Source of the DNA: Brucellaceae bacterium
GTDB lineage: Bacteria; Pseudomonadota; Alphaproteobacteria; Rhizobiales; Rhizobiaceae
Reading direction: 5' to 3'
Assembly (NCBI GenBank): GCA_020637775.1
Contig: JACKJV010000007.1
Span: 62,001-126,000, forward strand
DNA: 64,000 bases
Shown here: in pieces, positions 1-13,570 of the stretch
Position numbering within the stretch: the stretch's first letter is position 1
Layout: each line of letters starts with the position of its first letter
The notes under the pieces: model-generated
What the model saw: only the letters and a program-made list of their open reading frames with translations
Database searches by the model: none
Told to the model about the DNA's origin: nothing
Position numbers and translations under genes: made by a program

Positions 1-15
1 GCGGACGACCGGTTC

Positions 16-561
16 TCAATGCCCCTCGAACTCGATCAGCGTCCGGACCGTGACGCCCAGGTTTTCGATTTTCCTGCGTCCGCCAAGTTCCGGCAGGTCG
101 ATGACGAAACAGGCTGAAACCACCTCTGCCCCCATCTGCTGCAACAGTTTCACCGCGCCCTCGGCCGTTCCGCCCGTGGCGATCAGATCGTCCACAAGGA
201 TGACCTTCTGGCCCGGCAGAACAGCATCCTTGTGCATCTCCATTTCATCGACGCCATATTCCAGACTGTAGGCGATCGATACCGTCTCGTGCGGCAGCTT
301 CCCCTTCTTGCGGATGGGAACGAACCCGGACGACAACTGGTGCGCCATGGCACCGCCCAGGATGAAGCCGCGCGCCTCGATCCCGGCAACATGGTCGATC
401 TTCGAGCCCGCCCATGGATGAACCAGTTCATCGACCGACCGCCGGAAAGCGCGCGCATCGCCAAGCAGTGTCGTGATGTCGCGAAACACGATGCCGGGCT
501 TGGGATAGTCATGGATGGCGCGGATGGAAGCGCGGAGCGTATCTGATAGCGAACGGTTCAT
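16..561 (-). CDS. apt: adenine phosphoribosyltransferase
   Basis: Cytoplasmic purine salvage enzyme: adenine + PRPP gives AMP + PPi. The 181-residue product has the usual Apt length. The PRPP-binding loop is visible at about residues 120-133 ([14 protein letters not shown]), and the early motif [12 protein letters not shown] (22-33) is typical of Apt. The ATG at 561 was chosen because the protein then begins at the conserved N-terminus ([13 protein letters not shown]); an in-frame extension upstream resembles nothing. The gene lies just downstream of the petABC operon on the same strand, but a terminator separates them, so it is probably transcribed on its own. Confidence 0.96.
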   Translation of the reverse strand: MNRSLSDTLRASIRAIHDYPKPGIVFRDITTLLGDARAFRRSVDELVHPWAGSKIDHVAGIEARGFILGGAMAHQLSSGFVPIRKKGKLPHETVSIAYSLEYGVDEMEMHKDAVLPGQKVILVDDLIATGGTAEGAVKLLQQMGAEVVSACFVIDLPELGGRRKIENLGVTVRTLIEFEGH

Positions 562-632
562 GGTGGACCCTTGATCTCGGACCAAACAGCCGACTCGATG
601 ACGGCACCTGCCTTTTTTGGCCTGACTGCCGT

Positions 633-662
633 GAAAAGAAAAGGGCGCCGAAACAGGCGCCC
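633..662 (-). terminator. rho-independent terminator of petABC
   Basis: A perfect 7-bp stem (GGGCGCC at 643-649 with GGCGCCC at 656-662, six-base loop) is followed on the minus strand by a T-rich tail (complement of 633-642). It starts 30 bases after the petC stop, as expected for the end of the bc1 operon. Confidence 0.85.
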
Positions 663-692
663 TCCCCGAGGTCATTCGCCAAGGCGAACGCA

Positions 693-1559
693 TCAATGAT
701 CGATCTTCGACCATACCTTGCGCTTGGTCAGGTAGAGCAGACCACCGAACACCAGCAGGAAGATCATGACGCGGAAGCCGGTCTTCTTGCGGTCTTCCAG
801 CTTGGGCTCTGCGGCCCACATCATGAAGGCCGCGATATCCTTGGAATACTGGTCCAGCGTTTCCGGCGAACCGTCATCGTAAGTCACATAGCCGTCATCG
901 ATGGGCTGCGCCATTGCCAGCGACTTGCCGGCGATGAAGTATGGATTGTAGTAGGTGCCTTCCGCGATTTCCATGCCTTCCGGCGGCTCTTCGTTGTAGC
1001 CGGTAAGCAGCGCATGAATGTAATCGGGCCCCTGCTCCTGATACATGGTGAACACGTCGAAGACGAAATTCGGGAAACCGCGCTCCACCGCCCGCGCCTT
1101 GGCGAGCAGCGAAAAGTCCGGCGGAGCGGCACCGTTGTTCGCTGCCGCGGCTGCCTCGACATTGGGGAACGGCGACGGGAAGTAGTCCGAAGGTATCGCC
1201 GCACGGGTGAACATCTCGCCATCGCCGTTCGGGCCGTCCTCGACCTCGTATTCAGCGGCGAAGGACTTCACCTGCTCTTCCGAATAGCCCAGTTCCTCGA
1301 GATCGCGGAAAGCGACCCGCTTGAGCGAGTGACAGGCGGCGCAGACTTCCTTGTAGATCTTCAGGCCACGCTGAAGCTGCCCCTTGTCGTAGTGTCCGAA
1401 CGGCCCGGCAAAGGACCAGTCCATGTATTCCGGTTTCTTGATCGGAAAATGGGTCGGTTCGGCAGCGGAGTGACCGCCGCCTTCTGCACCGAGGGCACCG
1501 GTGGCCAGTGCAAGGCCCAGTCCGAGAGCCGCGAAACCCTTGAGGATCGTTTTCATCAT
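693..1559 (-). CDS. petC: cytochrome c1 of the bc1 complex
   Basis: Heme-bearing subunit of the ubiquinol-cytochrome c reductase; it passes electrons from the Rieske protein to soluble cytochrome c in the periplasm. The 288-residue product has a Sec signal peptide (about 1-24), the c-type heme site CAACH at 73-77, a likely axial methionine at 216 (SLAMAQP) and one C-terminal membrane anchor (about 262-278). Two consecutive ATG codons could serve as start; the first is reported. It is the last gene of petA-petB-petC, 24 bases after petB. In some relatives petB and petC are fused; here they are separate. Confidence 0.96.
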   Translation of the reverse strand: MMKTILKGFAALGLGLALATGALGAEGGGHSAAEPTHFPIKKPEYMDWSFAGPFGHYDKGQLQRGLKIYKEVCAACHSLKRVAFRDLEELGYSEEQVKSFAAEYEVEDGPNGDGEMFTRAAIPSDYFPSPFPNVEAAAAANNGAAPPDFSLLAKARAVERGFPNFVFDVFTMYQEQGPDYIHALLTGYNEEPPEGMEIAEGTYYNPYFIAGKSLAMAQPIDDGYVTYDDGSPETLDQYSKDIAAFMMWAAEPKLEDRKKTGFRVMIFLLVFGGLLYLTKRKVWSKIDH

Positions 1560-1583
1560 TCAGTCCTTTTCAAGCCTTGCGTC

Positions 1584-2885
1584 TCAGCCCTTGGTTTCCG
1601 GGGCCGCGGTCGCGCCGGCAGGCTGGGCATGCGCCCCACCCTTGTTCTTTTGCAGCACGGCCTCGGTGATGGAATTCGGCAACCGCTTCGGCGTCTCGAT
1701 CAGGCCGAGCACCGGCAGGATGACCAGGAAGAAGGCGAAGTAGTAGAGCGTGGCGACCTGCGCCATGGTCACATAGGTGCCTTCAGCCGGGCGCGACCCG
1801 AGCCAGCCGAGGAAGACCGTGTCGATGACAAAAAGCCAGAAGAACAGCTTGTACCAGGGGCGGTAGACGGCCGAGCGAACCTTGGACGTATCCAGCCACG
1901 GCAGGACGAAAAGCACCGCGATCGAGCCGAACATGGCCAGCACGCCGCCAAGCTTGGAATCGATCGGTCCGATGTTGAACGTGATCGCGCGAAGGATGGC
2001 GTAGAACGGCAGGAAGTACCACTCCGGCACGATGTGTGCCGGTGTCTTCAGCGGATCGGCAACGATGTAGTTGTCCGGATGGCCGAGGAAGTTCGGCATG
2101 TAGAACACGAAATAGGCAAAGACCGCCAGGAAGGCGACCATCGCGAACGCGTCCTTGATCGTCGCGTAGGGCGTGAACGGGACCGTGTCGGTCTTGTGCT
2201 TCACCTCGATACCCGTCGGATTGGTCTGGCCGGTGACATGCAGCGCCCAGACATGCAGGATCACCACGCCCACCAGCATGAAGGGCAGCAGGTAGTGCAG
2301 CGAGAAGAAGCGGTTGAGCGTCGGGTTGTCCACCGCGAAGCCGCCGAGAAGGAACTGCTGGATCGGCTCGCCGATGACCGGGAAGGCGGTGAAGAAGCCG
2401 GTGATGACCGTTGCGCCCCAGAAGGACATCTGGCCCCAGGGCAGAACATAGCCCATGAAGGCAGTGGCCATCATCAGGAAGAAGATCAGGACGCCGAGGA
2501 TCCACAGCAGTTCGCGCGGCGCCTTGTAGGAGCCGTAATAGAGCCCGCGATAGATGTGGATATAGACAGCCACGAAGAAGAAGGACGCGCCATTGGCGTG
2601 CATGTAGCGCAGCAGCCAGCCCGAATTGACGTCACGCATGATCTTCTCGACCGACGAGAAGGCAAGCGAAGTGTCGGCTGCGTAGTGCATGGCCAGCACC
2701 ACACCGGTCAAAATCTGCACGACCAGCATGATCGCCAGAATTCCGCCAAATGTGTAGGCATAATTGAGATTGCGCGGAACCGGGAAGGCGACGAAGGAAT
2801 CATAGGCGAGCCGCGGCAGCGGCATGCGCGCATCGATCCACTTCTCGATACCGGTTTTCGGTGTGTAGCTGGAATGTCCGCTCAT
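1584..2885 (-). CDS. petB: cytochrome b of the bc1 complex
   Basis: Membrane core of the bc1 complex, carrying both b hemes and both quinone sites. The 433-residue protein is highly hydrophobic. The four heme ligands are visible as two pairs 14 residues apart (H96/H110 and H197/H211), and the Qo-site PEWY motif is at 287-290. The ATG at 2885 gives the common N-terminus MSGHSSYTP; the longer reading frame would run back into petA. It lies 20 bases downstream of petA, in the same operon. Confidence 0.97.
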   Translation of the reverse strand: MSGHSSYTPKTGIEKWIDARMPLPRLAYDSFVAFPVPRNLNYAYTFGGILAIMLVVQILTGVVLAMHYAADTSLAFSSVEKIMRDVNSGWLLRYMHANGASFFFVAVYIHIYRGLYYGSYKAPRELLWILGVLIFFLMMATAFMGYVLPWGQMSFWGATVITGFFTAFPVIGEPIQQFLLGGFAVDNPTLNRFFSLHYLLPFMLVGVVILHVWALHVTGQTNPTGIEVKHKTDTVPFTPYATIKDAFAMVAFLAVFAYFVFYMPNFLGHPDNYIVADPLKTPAHIVPEWYFLPFYAILRAITFNIGPIDSKLGGVLAMFGSIAVLFVLPWLDTSKVRSAVYRPWYKLFFWLFVIDTVFLGWLGSRPAEGTYVTMAQVATLYYFAFFLVILPVLGLIETPKRLPNSITEAVLQKNKGGAHAQPAGATAAPETKG

Positions 2886-2905
2886 TGGTCTTGTGTCCCT
2901 GTCCC

Positions 2906-3469
2906 TTACCCGATGCGGATCGTCGTATCGGAAATGAATGCATACTCGGGGATATGCAGGTTTTCCGGTGCCGGGCCTTTGCGAATGCGGCCGGCCGTAT
3001 CGTAATGCGAGCCGTGGCACGGGCAGAACCAGCCACCGAAATCACCCGCCTGGCCAAGCGGCACGCAACCCAGATGGGTGCATGAGCCGATCATGACGAT
3101 CCAGTTTTCCTTGCCTTCCCCGGCAGAGCGCGCAACGTCGGTTGCCTCTGCGTCACCGGCCAGGTTCGCATTGCGCGCGACCGGATCCTTGAGATCGGCC
3201 AGCGGCGTCGCAGTGGCTTCCTCGATCTCCTGTTCCGTACGGTTGCGGATGAAGATCGGTTTGCCGCGCCACTTCGCCGTCAGCGACATGCCCGGCTCAA
3301 GCGCCGAGACGTCGACCTCGATGGAGGCCAGCGCCAGCGTCGAGGCATCCGGACGCATCTGGTCAATGAATGGCCACACGGCAAATGCCGTGCCGACGAC
3401 GCCGGCCATGCCGGTCGCGATGTAAAGAAAATCCCGGCGATTGTGCTCGGAAACTTCATTTGCGCTCAT
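2906..3469 (-). CDS. petA: Rieske iron-sulfur protein of the bc1 complex
   Basis: The 2Fe-2S subunit that takes the first electron from ubiquinol. The 187-residue product has a twin-arginine region (RRDFLY at 11-16), then an N-terminal membrane anchor, then the Rieske fold. The cluster-binding motifs are CTHLGC (130-135) and CPCHGSHYD (149-157). It is the first gene of the petABC operon, so the promoter should lie in the 205-base gap upstream (3470-3674). No convincing promoter motif was picked out there. Confidence 0.97.
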   Translation of the reverse strand: MSANEVSEHNRRDFLYIATGMAGVVGTAFAVWPFIDQMRPDASTLALASIEVDVSALEPGMSLTAKWRGKPIFIRNRTEQEIEEATATPLADLKDPVARNANLAGDAEATDVARSAGEGKENWIVMIGSCTHLGCVPLGQAGDFGGWFCPCHGSHYDTAGRIRKGPAPENLHIPEYAFISDTTIRIG

Positions 3470-3674
3470 AGGTCTGGCTCCTTGTGCCTGATCGATGCCG
3501 GCTGCCCCCGTTTCGGCTCATCATGCCCGAGCCGGGAATGACGGAGCGGCCAGACGGAATCCCCCTGCATTTGGCGAAAGCTTCTATTGAGGATGCCAGC
3601 CCTTGTCCAGACTGGAGAAAGGTAGAACGGCCATTTGTCGCGGCTTTTCACGAGAAGCTTGACAAGCGGGGCCT

Positions 3675-3986
3675 TCAGGACGCCCCGAGCCGGACGAGCA
3701 CCTCCTTGGGAATATCCATTTCACGGATTATGATGTCGTGGCGGCGCAGGCCGATGAGTTCCCGCTGGATGAAATAGGCATGCACGGCCCGCGCCGCGTC
3801 CTTCAGCCGGTCCGGGCGCGCAGGGTCGTTTCTCTTGGCATGGCGCAGCGCCGCGAGCGCCGCCTCGGCTTTCCGGCCTGCCATTCCAAGGGAAACCGCC
3901 ATGTCGGCGGCGGCCTCATAGTGAAAGGCCGCAGCGAGCGGATCGTCCCTCATGGGATCGGATTTCGAAGGCGGTCTGACTGCCAT
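3675..3986 (-). CDS. small conserved hypothetical protein
   Basis: A 103-residue soluble protein, rich in Ala and Arg, predicted mostly helical, without signal peptide or cysteines. The pattern of a central helical stretch (AAADMAVSLGMAGRKAEAALAALR) and a C-terminal MDIPKEVLVRLG segment resembles a small protein family seen in rhizobia, possibly DUF6665, but that match is from memory and unsure. It follows the ATP-grasp gene by nine bases and is probably in the same operon with the two ABC exporters. No function can be assigned. Confidence 0.7.
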   Translation of the reverse strand: MAVRPPSKSDPMRDDPLAAAFHYEAAADMAVSLGMAGRKAEAALAALRHAKRNDPARPDRLKDAARAVHAYFIQRELIGLRRHDIIIREMDIPKEVLVRLGAS

Positions 3987-3995
3987 GGCTGAAAT

Positions 3996-5045
3996 CTAGG
4001 CAGTTTCCTTCATCTTTTCCACCAGCGCGCCATAGATCGCCTTCACCCTCTGCCGCGCGACGGGCGACAGGGCGGCATAGTTGCGCAGGCCCGGCGCGGA
4101 GTTCACTTCGATGACGCTATACGCATTGGCGGGAGCGCAAATATCCGCCGCCATGATATCCACACCGGCAAAAGCCAGGCCACAGGCGCGCGCGGCCCGT
4201 GCCGCAAGTTCCAGGAAATCGCGATGGACAAGCCCGGAAACATCCGCGGACTGCCCTCCCGTGGAAAGGTTGGCATTGGGCATCAGCACGACGCGCTGAC
4301 CCGCCGCCGGCACGGATGCCGGCTCCAGCCCCTGAGCAGCCAGTTCAGCGGCGATACGCGGATCGTCGGGTGCCAGGCCTGCCGGCCGGTTCGCCTGCCT
4401 GAAGGTTTCCAGCGCATGGCCAACGAGATCAGCCACCGATGAAATTCCGTCCCCCGTCACCGTGAAAGGCGCGCGCTCATAGGCCGCCATGACACAGCCG
4501 TCGAGCACCACCAGCCGGTAGTCGCGCCCCGTCGCGGGCACTTGCAGCAACGCCTTGTCGGCGCCCTCGAAAATGTCACGGATGCCCTCGAACAGGCGCT
4601 CCACCGATGTCACCTTCATCACCCCCTTGCCCGCCGTCCCCTCGTTCGGCTTCAGGAACAGCGGAAAGCCATGGCGGGAGGCAAAGGCGAGCGCCGGCTC
4701 GGCGAAGGCGAGACCGGAGGCCATCGCCTTGCTCTTCAGAGCCAGTTCGGCCCGGTAGCGCGGACTGAAAAGAAGGACGCCTTCGGGCGTGGAAATGCCC
4801 TCTCCTGCCAGCAATTGCGCGCTGTAAGCCTTGTCGCGGGCAAGCTGGCTGGCGCCCTGGCCGTTGATGTCGAAGGCCGTGCCCATGAAGAAGGCGCGGT
4901 GTCCGCCCGGATACGCGATGGCACCGGAATAGCCATAACGCCGGTCGCCATGGAGAACATAGCCGCGTTCGGCGCAGATTTCCTGCAGGATGGAATAGAC
5001 GAAATGGCCGCGCGCGCTGCCGGCGTCCAGCGGTTGGAAAGTCAT
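3996..5045 (-). CDS. ATP-grasp domain ligase
   Basis: A 349-residue ATP-grasp protein related in layout to glutathione synthase / cyanophycin synthetase-type carboxylate-amine ligases. The nucleotide-binding strand FLKPNEGTAGKGV is at about 130-142, and the C-terminal metal-binding part contains SVIEVNSAPGLRNY near residues 314-328. Such enzymes activate a carboxylate with ATP and join it to an amine; the substrate here is unknown. The ATG at 5045 lies 17 bases after the stop of the ABC exporter gene, pointing to one operon with two exporters, so the ligase might make or modify what they export. That link is inference. Confidence 0.82.
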   Translation of the reverse strand: MTFQPLDAGSARGHFVYSILQEICAERGYVLHGDRRYGYSGAIAYPGGHRAFFMGTAFDINGQGASQLARDKAYSAQLLAGEGISTPEGVLLFSPRYRAELALKSKAMASGLAFAEPALAFASRHGFPLFLKPNEGTAGKGVMKVTSVERLFEGIRDIFEGADKALLQVPATGRDYRLVVLDGCVMAAYERAPFTVTGDGISSVADLVGHALETFRQANRPAGLAPDDPRIAAELAAQGLEPASVPAAGQRVVLMPNANLSTGGQSADVSGLVHRDFLELAARAARACGLAFAGVDIMAADICAPANAYSVIEVNSAPGLRNYAALSPVARQRVKAIYGALVEKMKETA

Positions 5046-5062
5046 GTCCCGTGCTCCGTTCC

Positions 5063-8835
<3,773 letters not shown>

Positions 8836-8939
8836 GTGGCTGCGGCCGCGCCGCAGGGCGAGCCGGCACTTATAGGCCTGCAAGGTGGCGCTGTCATGTC
8901 GCTTGGCAAGCCTCTGCTGACAAGCTAGGTCATCGCCCC

Positions 8940-9398
8940 ATGAGCCAGGATCTGCGCATCGCCCTGTACCAGCCGGACATTCCCGGAAATACCGGCACCA
9001 TCATCCGCACCGCCGCCTGCCTCGGCCTTGGCGTCGATATCGTCGCGCCCGCCGGCTTCGACTTTTCCGACCGCGCGCTGAAGCGTTCGGGCATGGATTA
9101 TGTGGAACTGGCCGCCGTGACCCGGCACGACGACTGGACCGCCTTCGAGGCATGGCGCAAGGCCGAGGGCCGCCGTCTGGCTCTCTTCACGACCCGTGGC
9201 GCGACACCCTATGCGGAGTTCGCCTTCCGGCCCGGCGATATCCTGCTGTTCGGCCGTGAAAGCGCCGGCGTGCCGGACCATGTTCACGATGTCGCCGACG
9301 CACGCCTGCTCATCCCCATGACCGAAGGCCGGCGCAGCCTCAATCTCGCCGTTTCCGCGGCCATGGCCGCCGGCGAGGCCATCCGGCAACTGCGTTGA
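8940..9398 (+). CDS. trmL: tRNA (cytidine(34)-2'-O)-methyltransferase
   Basis: SPOUT-family enzyme that methylates the wobble nucleotide of certain leucine tRNAs with S-adenosylmethionine. The 152-residue length and the motifs IALYQPDIPGNTGTIIRTA (8-26), LLFGRESAGVP and the knot-forming LIPMTEGRRSLNLAVSAA are characteristic of TrmL. It stands alone between divergent and convergent neighbours. The family is small and well conserved, so the call is firm. Confidence 0.94.
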   Translation: MSQDLRIALYQPDIPGNTGTIIRTAACLGLGVDIVAPAGFDFSDRALKRSGMDYVELAAVTRHDDWTAFEAWRKAEGRRLALFTTRGATPYAEFAFRPGDILLFGRESAGVPDHVHDVADARLLIPMTEGRRSLNLAVSAAMAAGEAIRQLR

Positions 9399-9404
9399 CC
9401 GTCA

Positions 9405-9662
9405 TCAATCCGCGCTTTTCAGCCGCCGCATCGTGAATTCGATCACATCCCCCGGCCACTCGCTCCAGCTTTCGATCTCGGTCCAGTAGGCCTGACGCGG
9501 ATAGCGGTCGAGGAATTCCCGCGCCTTCTGCCGTGCCTGCGGACGCGGCAGGCGGAAAGTCTCACGCACGAACCCGTCGCGCGGCATGCGGCTCTTGTTG
9601 GCACGGCTCTCGTCAAGCCGCCGCTTCAGGCCATCCAGTGGCGGGCGCGTGGGAACACGCAT
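9405..9662 (-). CDS. small conserved hypothetical protein
   Basis: An 85-residue, strongly basic protein without cysteines. Visible blocks are GFVRETFRLPRPQARQKAREFLDRYPRQAYWTEIESW and a C-terminal FTMRRL. The ATG at 9662 is preferred over an in-frame GTG at 9671 because a GGGAG ribosome site lies eight bases before it. It converges on trmL with six bases between the two stop codons. No known family is recognised with confidence. Confidence 0.72.
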   Translation of the reverse strand: MRVPTRPPLDGLKRRLDESRANKSRMPRDGFVRETFRLPRPQARQKAREFLDRYPRQAYWTEIESWSEWPGDVIEFTMRRLKSAD

Positions 9663-9764
9663 GACAAACACTCCCGGAGCCTCTATGCGTGAGAAATTCT
9701 AGGGACGGATGGCGCGCTTGGCGAGTCTTTTGTGGCAGGCGCGGCAATTGCAGATTGAGGAGCC

Positions 9765-10682
9765 ATGATGGAACGCCCCGACATTCCCGCCGGCCTGCCG
9801 GACGGCATCGAGGAGAAGAAGGCGCAGGCCAAAGCCTGGTTCGAGGAATTGCGCGACCGGATTTGCGCCGCTTTCGAAGTGCTTGAGGACGAAGTGCCTG
9901 AGCCGCACGGTGGCGGCGAACCCGGCCGCTTCGAACGCAAGCCATGGCAGCGCGACGGCGGCAAGGGTGGCGGTGGCGTCATGTCGATGATGCATGGCCG
10001 CCTGTTCGAAAAGGTCGGCGTCCATACTTCCACGGTCCACGGAGAGTTCTCGCCCGAGTTCCGCAACCAGATCCCCGGCGCCAACGAGGATCCGCGCTTC
10101 TGGGCATCGGGCATTTCGCTCATCTGCCATCCCGTCAATCCGAACGTTCCGGCCGTCCACATGAACACCCGCATGGTCGTGACAACCCGGCAGTGGTTTG
10201 GCGGGGGCGCGGACCTGACACCGGTGCTCGACCGCCGCCGCAGCCAGGACGACCCGGATGCCCGGGCTTTTCACGATGCGATGAAGTCGGCCTGCGAAAG
10301 GCATGGCGGTGTGGCTGATCATGGCCGCTACAAGGCCTGGTGCGACGAGTATTTCTTCCTGCCGCACCGCAACGAACCGCGCGGCATTGGCGGCATCTTC
10401 TATGACTGGCTGCATTCACCGGAAGAAAACGGCGGATGGGAGGCGGATTTCGCCTTTACCCGTGATGTCGGCAGCACCTTCCTCGATATTTATGCCGATC
10501 TCGTGCGGCGGAATTTTGCCTCCGCCTGGACCGGCGCCGACCGGGAGGAACAGCTTGTTCGCCGCGGCCGCTATGTCGAGTTCAACCTGCTCTACGATCG
10601 CGGCACGATCTTTGGCCTGAAGACGGGCGGAAATATCGATTCCATTCTTTCTTCCATGCCCCCGGTGGTGAAGTGGCCGTGA
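9765..10682 (+). CDS. hemF: oxygen-dependent coproporphyrinogen III oxidase
   Basis: Heme biosynthesis enzyme that decarboxylates two propionates of coproporphyrinogen III to give protoporphyrinogen IX, using O2. The 305-residue protein carries the family blocks [39 protein letters not shown] and [18 protein letters not shown] ribosome site stands before two consecutive ATG codons. A hairpin follows the stop codon. No oxygen-independent HemN is present in this window. Confidence 0.96.
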   Translation: MMERPDIPAGLPDGIEEKKAQAKAWFEELRDRICAAFEVLEDEVPEPHGGGEPGRFERKPWQRDGGKGGGGVMSMMHGRLFEKVGVHTSTVHGEFSPEFRNQIPGANEDPRFWASGISLICHPVNPNVPAVHMNTRMVVTTRQWFGGGADLTPVLDRRRSQDDPDARAFHDAMKSACERHGGVADHGRYKAWCDEYFFLPHRNEPRGIGGIFYDWLHSPEENGGWEADFAFTRDVGSTFLDIYADLVRRNFASAWTGADREEQLVRRGRYVEFNLLYDRGTIFGLKTGGNIDSILSSMPPVVKWP

Positions 10683-10713
10683 ACGCCCTACGTGGCATGG
10701 AAGGGCGTTTCAT
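10682..10713 (+). terminator. probable terminator of hemF
   Basis: An 8-bp stem (AACGCCCT at 10682-10689 with AGGGCGTT at 10702-10709) is followed by TCATT, so the U-tract is weak. It begins at the last base of the hemF stop codon. Confidence 0.55.
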
Positions 10714-10788
10714 TGACCGCTGTCACAACAAACGCCTCAATTGCCCCTATACTGAAGCGGTCTGGTAAGCAGCAGAGGAGGAAAAACC

Positions 10789-10974
10789 ATGAAGGAATTC
10801 CATTGTGGATCGCTCGTTCCGGGCTGTGACTGGCATACCCGCCACGAGGATGAGGCGGAGGTGATGCGCCGGGCGGTGGAGCATCTGCGCACCACCCATG
10901 GCGAGACGATCATCCGCGAAAGCATGCTGGACGCGATCCGCTCCAAGATCACGCGCAGCGGCGAAGCCGCCTGA
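10789..10974 (+). CDS. DUF1059 family small protein
   Basis: A 61-residue acidic/basic mixed protein beginning MKEFHCGSLVPGCDWH, with Cys6, Cys13 and several histidines (16, 19, 31, 36) that could bind a metal. The sequence pattern (VPGCDWHTRHEDEAEV then AVEHLRTTHG) matches my recollection of the DUF1059 family. A GGAGG ribosome site lies just before the ATG. It is a single gene between hemF and the convergent cca operon. Function unknown; zinc binding is inference from the Cys/His pattern. Confidence 0.82.
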   Translation: MKEFHCGSLVPGCDWHTRHEDEAEVMRRAVEHLRTTHGETIIRESMLDAIRSKITRSGEAA

Positions 10975-10988
10975 CGCGCACATCTTTT

Positions 10989-11013
10989 CCGGCCCGGCCG
11001 CACGCCGGGCCGG
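10989..11013. terminator. hairpin between convergent genes
   Basis: A perfect 10-bp inverted repeat (CCGGCCCGGC with GCCGGGCCGG, five-base loop) sits between the DUF1059 gene and the end of cca. Neither side has a clear U-tract, so a role as bidirectional terminator is plausible but unproven. Confidence 0.45.
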
Positions 11014-11019
11014 CCATCT

Positions 11020-12297
11020 TCACGGCCGTGGAAGGCCGGCGTGCTGACGCGCCATGGCGAGCAGGTCGTTTCTGGTAAGCCGGAATCCCGACGATACCCA
11101 CGCGTCTTCGAGCGCTGACAGGATGCGGCCCATGGCCGGTCCGGCATTCACACCCGCCTCGCCCAGATCCTTGCCGCGCACCGGCAGCACCGGCCGATCG
11201 AAGGTGAGCGCCTGTTTCCATTGGTCAAGCCGCAGCGCATGCGCGCGCATCTGCTCGCCGGAAACCGTTGCGGGCGCGCTGGCACTGGCCAGGGCGAGCG
11301 CGATCCTGTCGCGCACACCCTGTTCCGGCCCGCGATAGAGCAGCTTGGCAAGCCCTTCCTGCGACACCTGTTCCGGCGGCGTCTCGGCAAACGCCCAGTC
11401 ACGCAGCCGCTTGCGCTCCTCGCCCGACAGCCGAAGCCGGTCGGCCAGCGTCTCCATGCGCGCGCTGTCCGGCGGCAGCATGGCTTCCAGCCGCAGCATG
11501 ACATCCTTCGCCAAAGCGGAACCGCGCTCCGCCTCCAGCAGGCCGTGAATGCCGTCGATACCCCACTTCTCGCTTTCCGGCAGGATGGCAGTCAGCACAC
11601 CGGTCTGGCGCATCCACAGCAACGCGCGCGAGGGATCCGGCGCTCCCAGCAGCTTTTTCAGTTCGGCCCAGACCCGTTCGGCCGACAGCCGGTCCATGCC
11701 GCCTTTCAGCCGCGCACAGGCCTTCAGCCCGTCGGCGTCCGGCCGGCCATGCCCGTACCAGGCAAAGAAGCGGAAGAAACGCAGGATCCGCAGGTAATCC
11801 TCCCGGATGCGCGTTTCCGCGTCGCCGATGAAACGCAGCGTGCGCGTTTCCAGGTCGGCCAGGCCGCCCACATGATCGATGACCGTGCCATCGGCGTTTG
11901 CGTAGAGCGCGTTGATGGTGAAGTCGCGCCGCTCGGCGTCGGCCTTCCAGTCACGGCCGAAATGCACCGTGGCGTGGCGGCCGTGGGTCTCCACATCGCT
12001 GCGCAACGTCGTCACTTCATGCGGGATGCCATTGGCGATGACGGTGATCGTGCCGTGCTCGTAGCCGGTCGGTACAGCCTTGAATCCGGCGGCCTGCGCC
12101 CGCGCGATCGTTTCGTCGGGCAGCGTCGTGGTGGCGATGTCGATATCGCTCACCGGCTCGCCCAGAAGCGTGTTGCGCACCGCGCCTCCGGCAATCCGCG
12201 CTTCCTCCCCGTCCGCGCAAAGGGCAGCCATGAGCGATTGCAGTCCCGGCTCTTCCAGCCATGCCGCCTTGCCTGCCAGCGAAACCGTGTCGCTCAC
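11020..12297 (-). CDS. cca: CCA tRNA nucleotidyltransferase
   Basis: Class II nucleotidyltransferase that adds or repairs the 3' CCA end of tRNAs. The 425-residue protein has the catalytic motif GGAVRNTLLGEPVSDIDIATT (residues 37-57), with the two metal-binding aspartates in DID, then RRDFTINAL and the RFIGDAETRIREDYLRILR helix. It overlaps the upstream Nudix gene by four bases (ATGA, 12294-12297) and is the last gene of a three-gene operon, so translation is probably coupled. A poly(A)-polymerase-like role is possible in this family but CCA addition is the usual function. Confidence 0.94.
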   Translation of the reverse strand: MSDTVSLAGKAAWLEEPGLQSLMAALCADGEEARIAGGAVRNTLLGEPVSDIDIATTTLPDETIARAQAAGFKAVPTGYEHGTITVIANGIPHEVTTLRSDVETHGRHATVHFGRDWKADAERRDFTINALYANADGTVIDHVGGLADLETRTLRFIGDAETRIREDYLRILRFFRFFAWYGHGRPDADGLKACARLKGGMDRLSAERVWAELKKLLGAPDPSRALLWMRQTGVLTAILPESEKWGIDGIHGLLEAERGSALAKDVMLRLEAMLPPDSARMETLADRLRLSGEERKRLRDWAFAETPPEQVSQEGLAKLLYRGPEQGVRDRIALALASASAPATVSGEQMRAHALRLDQWKQALTFDRPVLPVRGKDLGEAGVNAGPAMGRILSALEDAWVSSGFRLTRNDLLAMARQHAGLPRP

Positions 12298-12929
12298 GTA
12301 TAGAGCCTTTCGTATATTGTCCGGATGATTCCGGCGGTGACGCCCCAGATGTAGCGCTCGCCATGCGGCATCGTCCAGAAGAAGCGCTCCCGCCCTTCCC
12401 AGACACGGCTGGCGCGCACATGGTTGTCCGGGTTCATCAGAAAGGCCAGCGGCACCTCGAACACCGCCGCCACTTCGTCCGGATTGGGAATGGCGATGGC
12501 ATCCGGCGCGACGAGGCCGAAGATCGGCGCGATGCGATAACCGCTGCCGGTCAGATAGTCCGGCATGCGGCCGAACACCTCCACCTGATCGGGCGCGATG
12601 CCGATTTCCTCATGCGTTTCGCGCAGCGCCGCCGCCTCCGGCGTGGCGTCGTCCGGGTCGATCCGCCCGCCGGGAAAGGCCACCTGGCCGGAATGGCTGC
12701 GCAAGTTTTCGGTGCGCTGGGTCAGGATCACCGACGGCCCGCCGGCCCGCTCCACAACCGGCACCAGAACCGCGGCATCGCGCAATTGAGGCTTGACGAT
12801 GAGGTGGCGCAGCGCCGGATTGAGATGATGGTCGCCATGATCGTCGGTACCGAAAGGCCCGTCCTCATGGGCAAGGCGCGCGCGCAAATCCGCCACGGAG
12901 AAGCCGGGTGCCGTTTCGCTGAGGCTCAT
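12294..12929 (-). CDS. Nudix hydrolase, CoA pyrophosphatase type
   Basis: A 211-residue Nudix protein of the NudL/YeaB type, expected to cleave CoA or CoA esters to phosphopantetheine and 3',5'-ADP. The family-specific segment ILTQRTENLRSHSGQVAFPGG precedes the Nudix helix ending in RETHEEIG. It overlaps the genes on both sides by four bases (ATGA at each junction), forming the operon DUF1285-Nudix-cca. The substrate is assigned from the family only. Confidence 0.88.
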   Translation of the reverse strand: MSLSETAPGFSVADLRARLAHEDGPFGTDDHGDHHLNPALRHLIVKPQLRDAAVLVPVVERAGGPSVILTQRTENLRSHSGQVAFPGGRIDPDDATPEAAALRETHEEIGIAPDQVEVFGRMPDYLTGSGYRIAPIFGLVAPDAIAIPNPDEVAAVFEVPLAFLMNPDNHVRASRVWEGRERFFWTMPHGERYIWGVTAGIIRTIYERLYT

Positions 12930-13564
12930 TGCGACAGCGCCTCCAGCCGCGCCATCGTCATCATCGGGAAGACCTTGCCATTGGAGCGCAGCGCGAACAT
13001 CTCTGTCCCGTCCACATCCACCGGCTCGCCCATGGCGACGAGATCATACATCACCGCGCGCGAAACCAGCGCTTCCAGCCGGCCGCGCACATGCACATAG
13101 GGTTTCAAGCCGCCCGTGCCGTCCTCGTCGACAAAGCGCATCGGATGCTCCGGCCCGGCCTCGACGAGGTCGCCGACATTCGTGCGAAACGTCACCACCT
13201 GATCCTCGCCATCGCCGCTCGCCACGGCTTCCACGGCCACGAAGGGGGCATCCTCGATGCGGATTCGCACCTTTTCCACAGGCGTGACCAGATAGGTCTC
13301 GCCGTCCTCGTCCTTGCGCAGGACGGTTGAAAACAGCCGCACCAGCGCCGGCCGGCCGATCGGCGTGCCCATGTAGAACCAGGTACCGTCACGGCGGATT
13401 TCCATGTCGAGGTCGCCGCAATGCTCCGGATTCCAGCGCTCCACGGGCGGAAGTCCGCGTTCCTGCCCGACGGCACGGCTGATCAGCGCCTCCAGGCCGG
13501 CACTCTCCCGGATCGCGGCAAGTCCGGTTGACGGGATTTCTGCGGGATCGGTTTTGTTTGTCAT
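12926..13564 (-). CDS. DUF1285 domain protein
   Basis: A 212-residue soluble protein of unknown function. Typical DUF1285 blocks are RNPEHCGD-like (here RWNPEHCGDLDMEIRRDGTWFYMGTPIGR), then RKDEDGETYLVTPVEKVRIRIEDAPFVAV. The ATG at 13564 starts directly after a possible promoter, leaving little or no untranslated leader. It is the first gene of the DUF1285-Nudix-cca operon. The conservation of this gene order in alphaproteobacteria suggests a link to nucleotide or tRNA metabolism, which is inference. Confidence 0.85.
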   Translation of the reverse strand: MTNKTDPAEIPSTGLAAIRESAGLEALISRAVGQERGLPPVERWNPEHCGDLDMEIRRDGTWFYMGTPIGRPALVRLFSTVLRKDEDGETYLVTPVEKVRIRIEDAPFVAVEAVASGDGEDQVVTFRTNVGDLVEAGPEHPMRFVDEDGTGGLKPYVHVRGRLEALVSRAVMYDLVAMGEPVDVDGTEMFALRSNGKVFPMMTMARLEALSQ

Positions 13565-13570
13565 GGTCAC

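Noticed and set aside
696-3005. A long plus-strand open frame of 769 codons opposite petB and petC
   Set aside because: It is the antisense shadow of clearly conserved genes; its composition is rich in Arg, His and Gly, as expected of the complement of GC-rich genes.
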